Assembly (NCBI GenBank): GCA_018003015.1
Contig: JAGNEZ010000003.1
Location: forward strand, 62,001 to 126,000
DNA: 64,000 nt
Direction of reading: 5' to 3'
DNA from: Phycisphaerae bacterium
GTDB lineage: Bacteria; Planctomycetota; Phycisphaerae; UBA1845; PWPN01
In this document: positions 44,646 to 53,809 of the stretch, in pieces
Layout: each line of letters starts with the position of its first letter
Numbering within the stretch: the stretch's first letter is position 1
Translations under genes and position numbers: made by a program
Notes under the pieces: generated by a model
Database searches by the model: none
The model's input: the letters and a program-made list of their open reading frames with translations, nothing else
Told to the model about the DNA's origin: nothing

Positions 44646-45755
44646 ATGGCGGTTGCACTGAGGACACTCCTGGCGGACAACACCATTGCGGCGGCTCCGG
44701 AGCTCGTCCGCGACGAGGGCGAGGGCGTCGTTCGGTGTCTGGCCTGTGCTCACCGATGCCGTATCGGCGAGGGCAAGGCTGGTGTTTGCCAGGTGCGTTT
44801 CAACAGCGCCGGCCGACTCCGCGTGCCCGGCGGCTACGTGGCCGGTCTCCAGGTCGATCCGATCGAGAAGAAGCCGTTCTATCACGTCTACCCCGGCCAA
44901 GAGGCCTTGTCGTTCGGCATGCTCGGGTGCGACTTCCACTGCTCGTACTGCCAGAACTGGATTTCGAGTCAGACGCTGCGCGATGACCAGGCGGTGGCCG
45001 CACCCCGAGCGGTCACGGCGGAGCGGATCGTGGAACTGGCCGTTCAGCACCGTTCGCCGGTCATGGTCAGCACCTACAACGAGCCGCTGATCACCGCCGA
45101 CTGGGCGGTCGAGGTATTCAAGCTCGCCCGTCCGCACGGGATTCGATGCGGATTCGTCTCCAACGGCAATGCCACGCCCGAGGTCATCGAGTTCCTTCGC
45201 CCGTGGGCGGACCTCTACAAGGTGGATCTGAAATGCTACAACGACCGCAACTACCACAAGCTGGGCGGGACCCTCCAGGCGGTGCTGGATACCATCAGCC
45301 GGCTCAAAGAGCGGGGCTTCTGGGTCGAAGTCGTCACCCTGGTCGTCCCCGGTTTCAACGACAGCGAGCAGGAACTCGGGGCCATCGCCCGTTTTCTGGT
45401 CGGGGTATCACCTGAGATTCCGTGGCATGTAACCGCGTTTCACCCCGACTACAAGATGACCGATTCGCCGCGCACGCCGCCGAGCACGTTGCTGCGGGCC
45501 TGGGAGCTGGGGCGGGCCGCGGGGCTCAAGTTCGTCTACGCCGGCAACCTGCCCGGATCGGTCGGCGACGGCGAGAACACCCGCTGCCCCGCCTGTGGCG
45601 GACTGCTGGTCAAGCGTTACGGTTTCCAGGTCGAGGCGAACCATGTTCGCGCCGGCCGATGCCCCAAGTGCGGGACGGCCGTCCCGGGCATCTGGGCCGA
45701 CGGTCCGGAGCGATCCTCCGGGGGCCAGAGCCGCCCGCGATCGGTTCCGCTGTGA
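44646..45755 (+). CDS. amrS: AmmeMemoRadiSam-system radical SAM enzyme
   Basis: The 369-residue protein matches the AmrS family. N-terminal cysteines (VRCLACAHRCRIGEGKAGVC) precede the radical SAM motif CDFHCSYCQNW, followed by VSTYNEPLITADWAVEVFKL, KVDLKCYNDRNYHKLGG and WHVTAFHPDYKMTD. A C-terminal zinc-ribbon-like CPACGG...CPKCG is also typical. I chose ATG 44646 (MAVALRTLLADN); the frame upstream to 44583 is unlike the family. The family occurs with Memo and AMMECR1 proteins, neither of which is in this window. The biochemical reaction is not settled. The gene is followed by two more radical SAM genes on the same strand. Confidence 0.9.
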   Translation: MAVALRTLLADNTIAAAPELVRDEGEGVVRCLACAHRCRIGEGKAGVCQVRFNSAGRLRVPGGYVAGLQVDPIEKKPFYHVYPGQEALSFGMLGCDFHCSYCQNWISSQTLRDDQAVAAPRAVTAERIVELAVQHRSPVMVSTYNEPLITADWAVEVFKLARPHGIRCGFVSNGNATPEVIEFLRPWADLYKVDLKCYNDRNYHKLGGTLQAVLDTISRLKERGFWVEVVTLVVPGFNDSEQELGAIARFLVGVSPEIPWHVTAFHPDYKMTDSPRTPPSTLLRAWELGRAAGLKFVYAGNLPGSVGDGENTRCPACGGLLVKRYGFQVEANHVRAGRCPKCGTAVPGIWADGPERSSGGQSRPRSVPL

Positions 45756-45833
45756 GATCGGGTGTTCTGCCGTGCCCGTCACTGCTACAATCCCCGTGTC
45801 CGTGGTGATCTCAGACCTTTGGAGCATGGATGC

Positions 45834-47684
45834 ATGGAACTTCCGCGTCGCTCGCGCGGCGACGAGTTGCTCAAGCCGGGCGAGTTGTTGGCGTTGCGCG
45901 CCCGCCTGCGGAACCTGTCCCGCGATCATGATCTGGCGACGGTGATTGCCTGCGCCTTCGACCATCGCACGCGCATGCTGCCGTTCATCTACGCCGACAT
46001 GCACATGGTCCCGGCGGGGGTACGGGCCATCGCGTCGGCCATGCTCGATGCCGGCTTTCACAAGACGCGGATCGTGCTCCAGCAGTGGAACCGCAGCTTC
46101 CGCCCGTCGGAGATGCGGCTCGACGGACGGATCCCGGATCTGTTCATGGTCTCGAGCATGCAGATCCACACCACGGAGTGCAAAGCCCTGATCCGCGATG
46201 TCTGCCGAATCGATCCCGGGCTGCGCCCGCTGATCATCGCCGGCGGAGCGAAGGCCATTTACGAGCCGTGGGACGTGTTCAGCGCCGATCCCCAGGACCG
46301 CTGGGGAGCCGACGTGGCCGTCACTGGCGAGGAGTATGTACTGCTCAGCCTGTTGGAGGTGCTGCTTTCGATCAGGGCCCGGGGCGAGCCGCTGCGATCC
46401 ACGTTCATGCGGGCCCGCGACGGCGGGATGCTCGACGAGATCCCGGGACTGGTCTATGCCCGCACCGATCTCGAAGGTGTGCCCGAGGAACTCGTTGACA
46501 CCGGGGTGCAACGGCTGGTCGGCGATCTCGATGAACTGCCCCATCCTGTCTTGGGCTACTCGGTTCTCGAGCCCCCGAGTCGCAAGGTCGCGCTGGGCGC
46601 CGCCGCCCTGCCGACCGGCGCCGTTCGCAGGCATAGCCGGCTGGCCTCGCTGGTGCTGACCTTCGGGTGCAAGTTCGCGTGCCCGTATTGCCCGATTCCG
46701 GCCTACAACCAGCGTCAGCACCGGGTCAAGAGCGGCGAGCGGATCGCGGACGAGATGGTCCGGCTTGCCGACACCTACGGCTTCCGCTACTTCTTCGGCG
46801 CGGATGACAACTTCTTCAACGATCGCGATCGGACTCTGGACATTCTCGGCACGGTGGCCCTGGCCCGCAGGAATCCCGGCGGAAAACGATACCGATTTCA
46901 GTGGGGTACCGAGGTCACGGTTCACGACGCCCTGAAGATGAAGGACAACATGCGGCTGGTGCGCAGCGCCGGGATACGGGCCCTCTGGCTCGGCGTCGAG
47001 GACATGACCGCCACGCTGGTCAAGAAGGGCCAGAGCGTTGACAAAACCACCGAGGCCTTTGGCGTGCTTCGCAGGCACGGCATCTGCCCGATGCCGATGA
47101 TGATGCACCACGACACCCAGCCGCTGCTCACCCGCGGCGATCATCCGTACGGCCTGCTCAACCAGATCCGAGTGCTTCGCAAGGCCGGGGCCATCAGCCT
47201 GCAAGTGCTGATGATCACTCCCGCGACCGGTTCAAGAACGTATGAAGAATCTTATAGTTCTGGGCTGGTCTACCGGTCGGCGGGCGGCCGGCAGGTCCAG
47301 GTGCACATGCTCGACGGCAACTACGTGGTCGCTTCGCGGCACCCGAATCCCTGGCGGAAGCAGCTCAATCTGATGATCGCCTACTTGTACTTCTACAATC
47401 CCCTGCGGATGGCATGGGGGCTGGTCCGACCCAAGAGCCGGCTCTACCTGGCCGACGCAGGCATGCAGGTCATCGGCATGTGGGGGCTGACCCAGACCAT
47501 CCGCCGGACGCTGGGGTGGGCCGCGCGTCTGCTGCGCGGCGGCATCGTCCGCAGCGAGCGCAGCCCGGCCAGCCTCATTCCGATGCGAAGCCCGGACGGC
47601 CAAGCCGCCAGCCACGCGCTGCCCGGCACCCCGGGCGGCAGCCCCGTCGCTTTGACGGTCAGCGCATCGTCCTCCCGGTCCTGA
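45834..47684 (+). CDS. Radical SAM protein with N-terminal B12-binding-like domain (1)
   Basis: The 616-residue protein has a Rossmann-like domain at about 40-180 with the B12-domain positions MLDAGFHKTRIVL, LFMVSSMQIH, PLIIAGGAKAI and ADVAVTGEEYVLLSLLEVLL. The cobalamin lower-ligand DxHxxG is not evident. A radical SAM barrel follows, with CKFACPYCP near residue 280 and later GADDNFFNDRDR and LWLGVEDMTATLVKKGQ. The C-terminus (about 500-616) holds a helical part and Ser/Gly-rich tail. It resembles the B12-radical SAM families that modify lipids, peptides or tRNA, but the substrate is not identifiable. GGAG lies upstream of ATG 45834. It lies 78 bases after amrS. Confidence 0.82.
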   Translation: MELPRRSRGDELLKPGELLALRARLRNLSRDHDLATVIACAFDHRTRMLPFIYADMHMVPAGVRAIASAMLDAGFHKTRIVLQQWNRSFRPSEMRLDGRIPDLFMVSSMQIHTTECKALIRDVCRIDPGLRPLIIAGGAKAIYEPWDVFSADPQDRWGADVAVTGEEYVLLSLLEVLLSIRARGEPLRSTFMRARDGGMLDEIPGLVYARTDLEGVPEELVDTGVQRLVGDLDELPHPVLGYSVLEPPSRKVALGAAALPTGAVRRHSRLASLVLTFGCKFACPYCPIPAYNQRQHRVKSGERIADEMVRLADTYGFRYFFGADDNFFNDRDRTLDILGTVALARRNPGGKRYRFQWGTEVTVHDALKMKDNMRLVRSAGIRALWLGVEDMTATLVKKGQSVDKTTEAFGVLRRHGICPMPMMMHHDTQPLLTRGDHPYGLLNQIRVLRKAGAISLQVLMITPATGSRTYEESYSSGLVYRSAGGRQVQVHMLDGNYVVASRHPNPWRKQLNLMIAYLYFYNPLRMAWGLVRPKSRLYLADAGMQVIGMWGLTQTIRRTLGWAARLLRGGIVRSERSPASLIPMRSPDGQAASHALPGTPGGSPVALTVSASSSRS

Positions 47685-47762
47685 ACCCGAGGAAGACACC
47701 GCCCTTGCTATCTTGCGGGCGGGCGCAGATAATACCACCCTCTTACCCGCGAACTCGCCTTT

Positions 47763-47825
47763 GATGAGTCAGAGGGCGCAGTGGGGTAGTCTGGCCCGAT
47801 GCGCCTCTCGTTGGGGTGGCTCATC
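47763..47825 (+). promoter_or_regulatory. Nested stem-loop upstream of second radical SAM gene
   Basis: GATGAG (47763-47768) pairs with CTCATC (47820-47825). Within it AGAGGGCGC (47771-47779) pairs with GCGCCTCT (47801-47808), with one bulged G, closing a loop of about 20 bases. It lies in the 179 bases between two radical SAM genes, 38 bases before the second start. It is probably an RNA structure of the transcript. Confidence 0.4.
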
Positions 47826-47863
47826 AGCCCTCCGGTGTTCTTTGGCAGGGAGTAGTTTTTCGC

Positions 47864-49561
47864 ATGACAACAGTGGGTACGATCGACATTGCCGGGAGTC
47901 CAGTGGAAGCCCGGCATCCTCTCGGATCGCGCGCCAAGGTCCTGCTGACCAGTGTTTTCGGACCTTACGCTCAGAACGACGAATACGGCAGCCGGGTTCT
48001 CAACCCGATGGAGCTGTACCACAACCAGGTCACCCGAGTCCAGGGGCCGTTTTCGCTGCGGATGTTCCATCGCTCTTGGGGCATCATGCTCATTCAGGCC
48101 AACATCCAGGCCCCGTCCGTGGTACTCGACTTCCCGAGCCTCGACCGCTTCGTCGAGGAGATTACCACCCACCGCTATGACCTGATCGGCATCACTTCCA
48201 TCATTCCGAACATCCTGAAAGTCCGGAAAATGTGCCAGTTGATCCGCCAGTATCAGCCCGAGGCCACCATCGTCGTCGGCGGGCACATCGCCAACGTGCC
48301 CGACCTGCACGAGCGGATCGATGCCGACCACGTCGTGCGCGGAGAAGGCGTACGCTGGATGCGCCGCTTCCTGGGCGAAGATGAGTCCCGGCCGATTCGC
48401 CATCCGAGGATCGTCTCCGGGATCGGCACCCGGTCCCTGGGCGTCACCGTCCGGGAGAAACCCGGGGACGTCGCCGCGACGCTGATTCCTTCCGTCGGCT
48501 GTCCGATGGGCTGCAACTTCTGCTCGACGTCGGCCATGTTCGGTGGCAAAGGCAAGTGCGTGCACTTCTTCGAGACCGGCGATGAGCTCTTCGAGGTGAT
48601 GTGCGACCTGGAGCGCGATCTCAAAACCCGCTCCTTCTTCGTCATGGATGAGAACTTCCTGCTGCACCGCAAGCGGGCTCTCCGCCTGCTCTCGCTGATG
48701 ATCGAGCACAACAAGGCCTGGTCGCTCTACGTCTTCACCTCCGCCAACGTGCTCCGCTCGTACACCATCGAGCAGCTGGTGAGCCTGGGCATCTCCTGGG
48801 TCTGGATGGGCATCGAAGGCAAGGACTCGCAATACGCCAAGCTGAGCGGGACCGACACACGGGCACTGATCAGGACCCTGCAGGAGAACGGTATCCGCGT
48901 CCTCGGCTCGACGATCATCGGCCTTGAAGATCACACCCCGGCCAACATCGACGCGGCGATCGAGCATGCCGCCAGCCACGACACCGAGTTCCACCAGTTC
49001 ATGCTGTACACGCCGATCCCGGGTACGCCGCTCCACGCCCAGCACGAGGCCGGGGGCACCCTGCTGGATCTCGATGATCACGAGTGGGCCGACATCCACG
49101 GCCAGCTCCGCTTCAACTATCGCCACCCGCACATTCGCGACGGGCAGGAGACCGAGTTCCTGATCCGGGCTTTCGAGCGCGATTTCGAGGTCAACGGCCC
49201 GAGCATTGCCCGCGTGGTCCGCACCACGCTGCAGGGCTACCGGAAATACAAAAACCACCCCGACCGGCGAATCCGTTCTCGATTCGCCTACGAGGCCCGC
49301 GACCTGGCGGCGACCTATGCCGGGGCGATCTGGGCCGCCCGCTGGTGGTTCCGCGACCGACCGGCGGTTGCGGCGCGTTTGAGAGCCACGCTCCGGAGCC
49401 TATACAGCGAGTTCGGCCTCAAGGCTCGGCTGGTCGCCCCCCTCGTCGGCCGCTACATCCGCCGCAAGCTCAAGCAAGAGACACGACGCCTCCAGTCCGG
49501 GTGGACCTACGAGCCGCCGACGTTCTACGAGGTCAAGAACGCCACCGTCGTCCCAGGCTGA
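47864..49561 (+). CDS. Radical SAM protein with N-terminal B12-binding-like domain (2)
   Basis: The 565-residue protein parallels the previous gene. An N-terminal Rossmann-like region (about 20-165; KVLLTSVFGPYAQ, DLIGITSIIPNILKVRKMCQ, ATIVVGGHIANVPDLHE, ADHVVRGEGV) is followed by a radical SAM domain with CPMGCNFC near residue 212. Later segments are MDENFLLHRKRALRLL and GISWVWMGIEGKDSQYAKLSG. The C-terminal 200 residues are helical and basic. It starts at ATG 47864 with AGGGAG upstream. Arrangement and fold suggest a duplication or functional pairing with 45834-47684; the reaction is unknown. Confidence 0.85.
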   Translation: MTTVGTIDIAGSPVEARHPLGSRAKVLLTSVFGPYAQNDEYGSRVLNPMELYHNQVTRVQGPFSLRMFHRSWGIMLIQANIQAPSVVLDFPSLDRFVEEITTHRYDLIGITSIIPNILKVRKMCQLIRQYQPEATIVVGGHIANVPDLHERIDADHVVRGEGVRWMRRFLGEDESRPIRHPRIVSGIGTRSLGVTVREKPGDVAATLIPSVGCPMGCNFCSTSAMFGGKGKCVHFFETGDELFEVMCDLERDLKTRSFFVMDENFLLHRKRALRLLSLMIEHNKAWSLYVFTSANVLRSYTIEQLVSLGISWVWMGIEGKDSQYAKLSGTDTRALIRTLQENGIRVLGSTIIGLEDHTPANIDAAIEHAASHDTEFHQFMLYTPIPGTPLHAQHEAGGTLLDLDDHEWADIHGQLRFNYRHPHIRDGQETEFLIRAFERDFEVNGPSIARVVRTTLQGYRKYKNHPDRRIRSRFAYEARDLAATYAGAIWAARWWFRDRPAVAARLRATLRSLYSEFGLKARLVAPLVGRYIRRKLKQETRRLQSGWTYEPPTFYEVKNATVVPG

Positions 49562-49670
49562 CCCGGTTTTGCGGGACACCCGTGCTGAACAGGAGACCGG
49601 GGCCTGCGTGAAACGCGAGCTGCGGCCTCCTGCATTTGCGGCCGGGCCGCGGCCCACCTACGCTGTGTTC

Positions 49671-50777
49671 ATGAGGACTGCCTTTCCACCATCGGGTGCG
49701 GGAGGACGCACCGTGCGGTTCGGTTTGGCCGGCCTATGTTCGCTGCTGTGGGCGGGGCTCCACCCGTGCTCATCCGCTGTCGGCGAGGAGGGAACCGCGC
49801 TCCCGGCGCCGCGATGTGAACCGGTGATTCACGGCGTTCTCTGGTGGGTGGATCCCGCGGCCCATGGCCCCAAGCTCCTCGAGATCCTCGATGCCATGGA
49901 CCGGGTCGGCATGAACACGCTCTGGATCCTCGGGCCGCAGACTTGGCTGATGGATCCCACGGCCCCCTTGCTTGATCGCATCTATGCCGAGGCCGACCGG
50001 CGCCGGTGGCGCGTGATCTTGGCCACATCAGGAATTGGCGACTGGTACCACCGATGGGACATCCCGGCACTGATCAAGACGGAAGAGGCCGTCATCCCCG
50101 ATCTGGCCCGGCGTTACGGGCGCTATTCGTCTTTCTTCGGCTGGTACATCAACTACGAGATCTACATGGAATGGGACGAGAAGTCGCGAATGATCCGACG
50201 TTTATACAATCGCATCGGCGAGCTCACGCGGCAGGCGACGCCGACAGCTAAGCTGACCATCTCGCCGTTCTTCCTGGCGGACAAGAACCACGTCCGCGGC
50301 GACTTCCGGTACGCGACCCCGGACGAGTACGGTCGCTGGTGGTCCGAGACCATCCGCCAGGCGGGCATCGACGTGGTCATGCTCCAGGATTCCGGGGCCG
50401 AGCACTGCGAATGCGTCGAGACATCGACCCGGGTGGCTTTCTTCGACGCGATGCGGAGGGCGGCTGTGGCTCGCGGGGCCGAGCTCTGGGGCAACGTTGA
50501 GATGGTCGAATACCGGGCGAAGGACTGGGGGGAATACGGTCGGCGGCTCAGGCAGCACCGGGCCAGTGGAACAGCGTATCCCTGGTCGTTCGAGATGAAG
50601 CGGAATGCCCTGAAGCTCGATTTGGCGTCGCGATACTGCACGGATATCGTGAGCTGGGGATGGGAGTTCTGGAACCCAGCCCTGCCGCAGACTGCGGTGG
50701 GCGACAGCCGGGCCAGTTACGCGGCTTACCGGGAGTATCTGAGGACGCTGCCTGCGACGAAGCCGGTCGAACCGTAG
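49671..50777 (+). CDS. Exported DUF4434-like glycosidase-fold protein
   Basis: The protein has 368 residues from ATG 49671 (MRTAFPPSGAGGRTVRFGLA), which gives a signal peptide (FGLAGLCSLLWAGLHPCSSA). The mature part looks like a TIM barrel of the DUF4434 kind: VIHGVLWWVDPAAHG, MNTLWILGPQTW, FFGWYINYEIYMEWDEKSR and WETI-type segments such as YGRWWSETIRQAGIDVVMLQ. ELWGNVEMVEY and SWGWEFWNP complete the barrel. The acidic residues in INYEIY and NVEMVEY could be catalytic. Family activity has not been shown for most members. It follows the radical SAM pair by 109 bases; any link is unproven. Confidence 0.65.
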   Translation: MRTAFPPSGAGGRTVRFGLAGLCSLLWAGLHPCSSAVGEEGTALPAPRCEPVIHGVLWWVDPAAHGPKLLEILDAMDRVGMNTLWILGPQTWLMDPTAPLLDRIYAEADRRRWRVILATSGIGDWYHRWDIPALIKTEEAVIPDLARRYGRYSSFFGWYINYEIYMEWDEKSRMIRRLYNRIGELTRQATPTAKLTISPFFLADKNHVRGDFRYATPDEYGRWWSETIRQAGIDVVMLQDSGAEHCECVETSTRVAFFDAMRRAAVARGAELWGNVEMVEYRAKDWGEYGRRLRQHRASGTAYPWSFEMKRNALKLDLASRYCTDIVSWGWEFWNPALPQTAVGDSRASYAAYREYLRTLPATKPVEP

Positions 50778-50881
50778 CTGAAGGAGAAAGCCGGGGAGGC
50801 GTGGAGCGGGAGGTTGGCGGGGGGAGCGTTTCGCTCATGGCTACTGCGGCCTCGCCGTTATCGGTGTGCGGCTCGCCTCGC

Positions 50882-51610
50882 TCATGACTCGCCCGGCGTA
50901 TGCGCATCGAAGAGGCTGTCGGAGGTGATCAGCGGATCGCCCTGGTCGGCATCCCGCCTCAGGCAATCGCGGACGCACTGGATCGACTGACGAAGGCCCT
51001 CGAGGCGGGGATGGATGGCCAAGGCGGCGCGGTAAGCTCCCATGGCATCCCCAAGCCTCTTGCAAGTAGCATAGCAGTGCCCGAGCCCGGCCATGGCCCC
51101 GAAGTGGAGCGGATTGAGCCGCAGGGCTTGCTTGCAGTCCTCGGTCGCCCGATCGTATTCGCCGGCCAGAAAACAGGCGATGGCCCGCTGGTTGTACGCC
51201 TCCGCGAAGCACGGAGCCTTGGCGATCAGCACGTCCAGTGCCTCGATGGCGTCCTCGAACCGGTCATGGCCGATCAGTCCCACGGCCTGCATCAGCCCGG
51301 CGTTCTGGGCCTCATTCCCGGAGCAGAACCAGATCGACCACAGGGCGTGCTCGGCATAGGCGATGGTGGCGGGATCCGGGCTGTGCAGCAGGCGGGCGAC
51401 ACGGGGACTGTCCGCCATCCTGCCGACAAACGCAAGGCAGACCAGGGCGATCTTCACCGCGTCACCGTTGTCGCTCGAGAGCAGGTCGAGCAGTGACTCA
51501 CGTGGCCAGTACCGATCCAGGCAGGCGAGGAGAGATTCCGGGTCGTGCTGTTCGATCAGCGGCGTGAGCTGACTCACGAAATCCGCACTTCTGTGATCGG
51601 CTTGATCCAT
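50882..51610 (-). CDS. HEAT/TPR-repeat protein
   Basis: The 242-residue soluble protein has helical pairs throughout. Residues about 25-100 resemble HEAT-type repeats (AVKIALVCLAFVGRMADSPR). Residues about 105-215 are TPR repeats (RFEDAIEALDVLIAKAPCFA, AYNQRAIACFLAGEYDRATE, ALRLNPLHFGAMAGLGHCYA). Such proteins are protein-protein adaptors. No signal peptide is present. It is convergent with the DUF4434-like gene and follows the flavoprotein gene (51810-52892) by about 200 bases on the same strand. The partner is unknown. Confidence 0.75.
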   Translation of the reverse strand: MDQADHRSADFVSQLTPLIEQHDPESLLACLDRYWPRESLLDLLSSDNGDAVKIALVCLAFVGRMADSPRVARLLHSPDPATIAYAEHALWSIWFCSGNEAQNAGLMQAVGLIGHDRFEDAIEALDVLIAKAPCFAEAYNQRAIACFLAGEYDRATEDCKQALRLNPLHFGAMAGLGHCYATCKRLGDAMGAYRAALAIHPRLEGLRQSIQCVRDCLRRDADQGDPLITSDSLFDAHTPGES

Positions 51611-51809
51611 GCATCACCTGCAAATGCTGCAAGGCCACCCTGCAGGCCCAAGCGAGATCCCTCATCAGGCCTTCGACCCGACCGGAGCAGGGGATGGGTC
51701 CCCGATCGCCGGGCAGCTCAGAGGTGCACCCCGTGGTTCTGATGTTCGTCTTCCACCAGCTCCACACCCGATTCTAGGCACGGGCCGGGCCGGTGTCCAA
51801 GAGAACGCG

Positions 51810-52892
51810 TTACTCGGTTCGCTGACCTCGCCAGAAAGCTGCGGCGAGCCGCGCAGCCATCTGCCGATTTGAGAACACCAGCGGAAGGAGGAACGGCGTC
51901 TCGATGTCCGGGGGGCGAAGATACTCGGCCATCGCGGTCCGCCAAAGCCGGTCGAAATCCTGAAGCGTATCTTGAGGCTGGGCGCTGCGAACGGCCTCCG
52001 CAAGCACACTCACCGCGAGCTTCGCGGACCACATCGCGGGGTAGATGCCCTCCAGGCTGGCGAAGCACACGAACCCCCCCGCATCCCCGATCCGCAAGGT
52101 ACCCTTATCGACCAGCGAGTCCATTTCCAGTGCTGAAACCGCGGGTGCGGGACGCGTGATGATCTGGGCATCGCCGACCGTCGCCGGCAACACCCGGGCC
52201 TCACGCCCTTCGACGAGGAAGTCCCGTAACAGGGCTGCGACATTCTCGCGGCTGCCGGACGCACACAGGGTGACCACCAGCTGCTCCGATGTCTGCCACC
52301 ACACGATGCCGTGACGCCCGAGAGCCCAGTGAAGCCGGTCATCGCCCCCGTCCTTCGAGGTCCGCCCCTGATGCGCGGCGAGCCAGCGGCCCTCGGAACG
52401 ATCGCCGGCGTCCGGCGGCGTGCCACAACCACTGGCCACGACCAGGAAACGCCCCTGGATCGTCTCGCCATTCCCGAACTGGACGAGCGTCGCGCGCTCG
52501 CGCACCTGCACCTTGCCGGGCGCCACTCCGAACACCGCCCGAGCGCCTGAGCTGACGGCCTGTTCGACCAGCGACCGATTCAATTCACCGTAGTCGACTC
52601 GGAACGCAGGCGGTTCCGTCTCGCTTGCCTCGGCCGTTCGTTCCAGATCCGCATTGTGGAACACGGCGCCGGAGATCGGCTTGCCGGCAAAGGCCGCGGG
52701 GGCAACACCCATTTCGTCGAGGATCGAGAGTACCGGCCGCGTAATCCACTCGGGTCGAGCGGGCGTCGGCCGGCCGGGATCAACGGGATCGACCAAGGTC
52801 ACGTGGAGTCCGCGCTGTTGGGCCAGGCCGGCGCAGGTCGCGCCCGCGACCCCCGCCCCGAGCACAACAAGGTCGTAACAGGGTTGATTCAT
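51810..52892 (-). CDS. FAD-dependent oxidoreductase (geranylgeranyl-reductase-like)
   Basis: The 360-residue protein starts with a dinucleotide-binding motif (DLVVLGAGVAGATCAGLAQQ) and has a later FAD-contact motif (GTLRIGDAGGFVCFASLEG) in the position of the GD segment of the PHBH/geranylgeranyl-reductase group. The middle contains VDYGELNRSLVEQAVSSGAR, the usual second strand-helix. Members hydroxylate, halogenate or reduce lipids and phenols; the substrate is unknown. It lies only 14 bases downstream of lipA, so the two are probably cotranscribed. Confidence 0.8.
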   Translation of the reverse strand: MNQPCYDLVVLGAGVAGATCAGLAQQRGLHVTLVDPVDPGRPTPARPEWITRPVLSILDEMGVAPAAFAGKPISGAVFHNADLERTAEASETEPPAFRVDYGELNRSLVEQAVSSGARAVFGVAPGKVQVRERATLVQFGNGETIQGRFLVVASGCGTPPDAGDRSEGRWLAAHQGRTSKDGGDDRLHWALGRHGIVWWQTSEQLVVTLCASGSRENVAALLRDFLVEGREARVLPATVGDAQIITRPAPAVSALEMDSLVDKGTLRIGDAGGFVCFASLEGIYPAMWSAKLAVSVLAEAVRSAQPQDTLQDFDRLWRTAMAEYLRPPDIETPFLLPLVFSNRQMAARLAAAFWRGQRTE

Positions 52893-52906
52893 GACCGCAT
52901 GGTACG

Positions 52907-53809
52907 CTATCGCTTCGCCCGGTCAAAGACCTCGGCTGCGTTGTAGCTGCTCCGCACGAACGGGCCCGAGGCCACGCCGGAGAATCCGAGAGCCTCGGCG
53001 ACTCGTGCGAGTTCGTCGAACTCGGCGGGCTCGTAGAAGCGTGCGATCGGCGCGTGCTTGGGCGTCGGCTGCAGATACTGCCCGATGGTGACCAGGTCGC
53101 AGCCGACAGTCCGGAGATCGGCCAGCGTCTGGCGGAGTTCGTCTTGGCTCTCACCCAGCCCGACCATCAAGCCGCTCTTGGTGGTCATCTCCGGACATCG
53201 CTCCCGGACTTGGCGGAGCACGGCGAGAGAACGGTGGTACTTTGCCTGCGGGCGCACGATCGGTGTCAATCGTTGGACGGTTTCCAGATTGTGGTTGAAG
53301 ACATCCGGGCGCGCGTCGCAAATGAGGGCGATGCACTCCGGCCGGGCGTGGAGATCGGCCGGAAGAACCTCGATCGAAGCCTCCGGAACGCGCCCTCGAA
53401 TCGCGCGAATACAGGCCGCGAATTGGCCCGCGCCCTCATCCTCCAAGTCATCGCGAGCGACGGCGGTCACGACGACGTGCCGCAGCCCAAGCCGGGCCAC
53501 CGCCTCGGCCAAGCGATCGGGCTCGTCGGTTGCCGGCGGCTCGGGACGGGCGGTCGTCACCGCGCAGAAGCGGCAATGCCGTGTACAGCGGTTGCCGAGA
53601 ATCATGAACGTGGCGGTCCGATGCGACCAGCATTCGGTGAGGTTGGGGCACCGGGCTTCCTGGCACACCGTGGCAACACCGCTTTCCGCGACGATGCGTC
53701 CGGTACCGGCCATCTGGCCGCCGCTGGGCAACGGGCGCCTGAGCCAAGGCGGTAAGCGGCGTTGCGGCCGAGGATGATGCTCTGGCGGCAGGACGGGCAA
53801 GGAAGTCAA
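52907..53809 (-). CDS. lipA: Lipoyl synthase
   Basis: The 300-residue radical SAM enzyme inserts two sulfurs into protein-bound octanoyl groups. It carries the auxiliary-cluster motif (CQEARCPNLTECW), the radical SAM motif (CTRHCRFC) and the C-terminal RSSY whose serine ligates the second cluster. VFNHNLETVQRL, TTKSGLMVGLGES and LTIGQYLQP-type sequence (VTIGQYLQPTPKH) also match. The frame opens with a TTG at 53809; this includes the LPPWLRRPLPSG segment found in the family, while ATG 53713 would cut it off. No lipB is visible. It heads a probable operon with the flavoprotein gene. Confidence 0.95.
   Translation of the reverse strand: MTSLPVLPPEHHPRPQRRLPPWLRRPLPSGGQMAGTGRIVAESGVATVCQEARCPNLTECWSHRTATFMILGNRCTRHCRFCAVTTARPEPPATDEPDRLAEAVARLGLRHVVVTAVARDDLEDEGAGQFAACIRAIRGRVPEASIEVLPADLHARPECIALICDARPDVFNHNLETVQRLTPIVRPQAKYHRSLAVLRQVRERCPEMTTKSGLMVGLGESQDELRQTLADLRTVGCDLVTIGQYLQPTPKHAPIARFYEPAEFDELARVAEALGFSGVASGPFVRSSYNAAEVFDRAKR

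Noticed and set aside
45408-47204. 598-residue leftward open frame
   Set aside because: It lies antisense to amrS and the first radical SAM gene, both of which carry intact CxxxCxxC motifs; no ribosome-binding site or family match is visible.
47763-47825. tRNA-like sequence GTGGGGTAGTCTGGCCCGA
   Set aside because: It resembles a D-arm, but there is no T-arm GTTCGA-type motif, no anticodon stem and no acceptor pairing of the right length; it is better explained as a nested stem-loop.
47708-49258. 516-residue leftward open frame
   Set aside because: It is antisense to the second radical SAM gene; its composition is shadow-like.
53713-53809. Shorter lipA starting at ATG 53713
   Set aside because: It would remove the conserved LPPWLRRPLPSG segment found before the first cysteine motif in lipoyl synthases.
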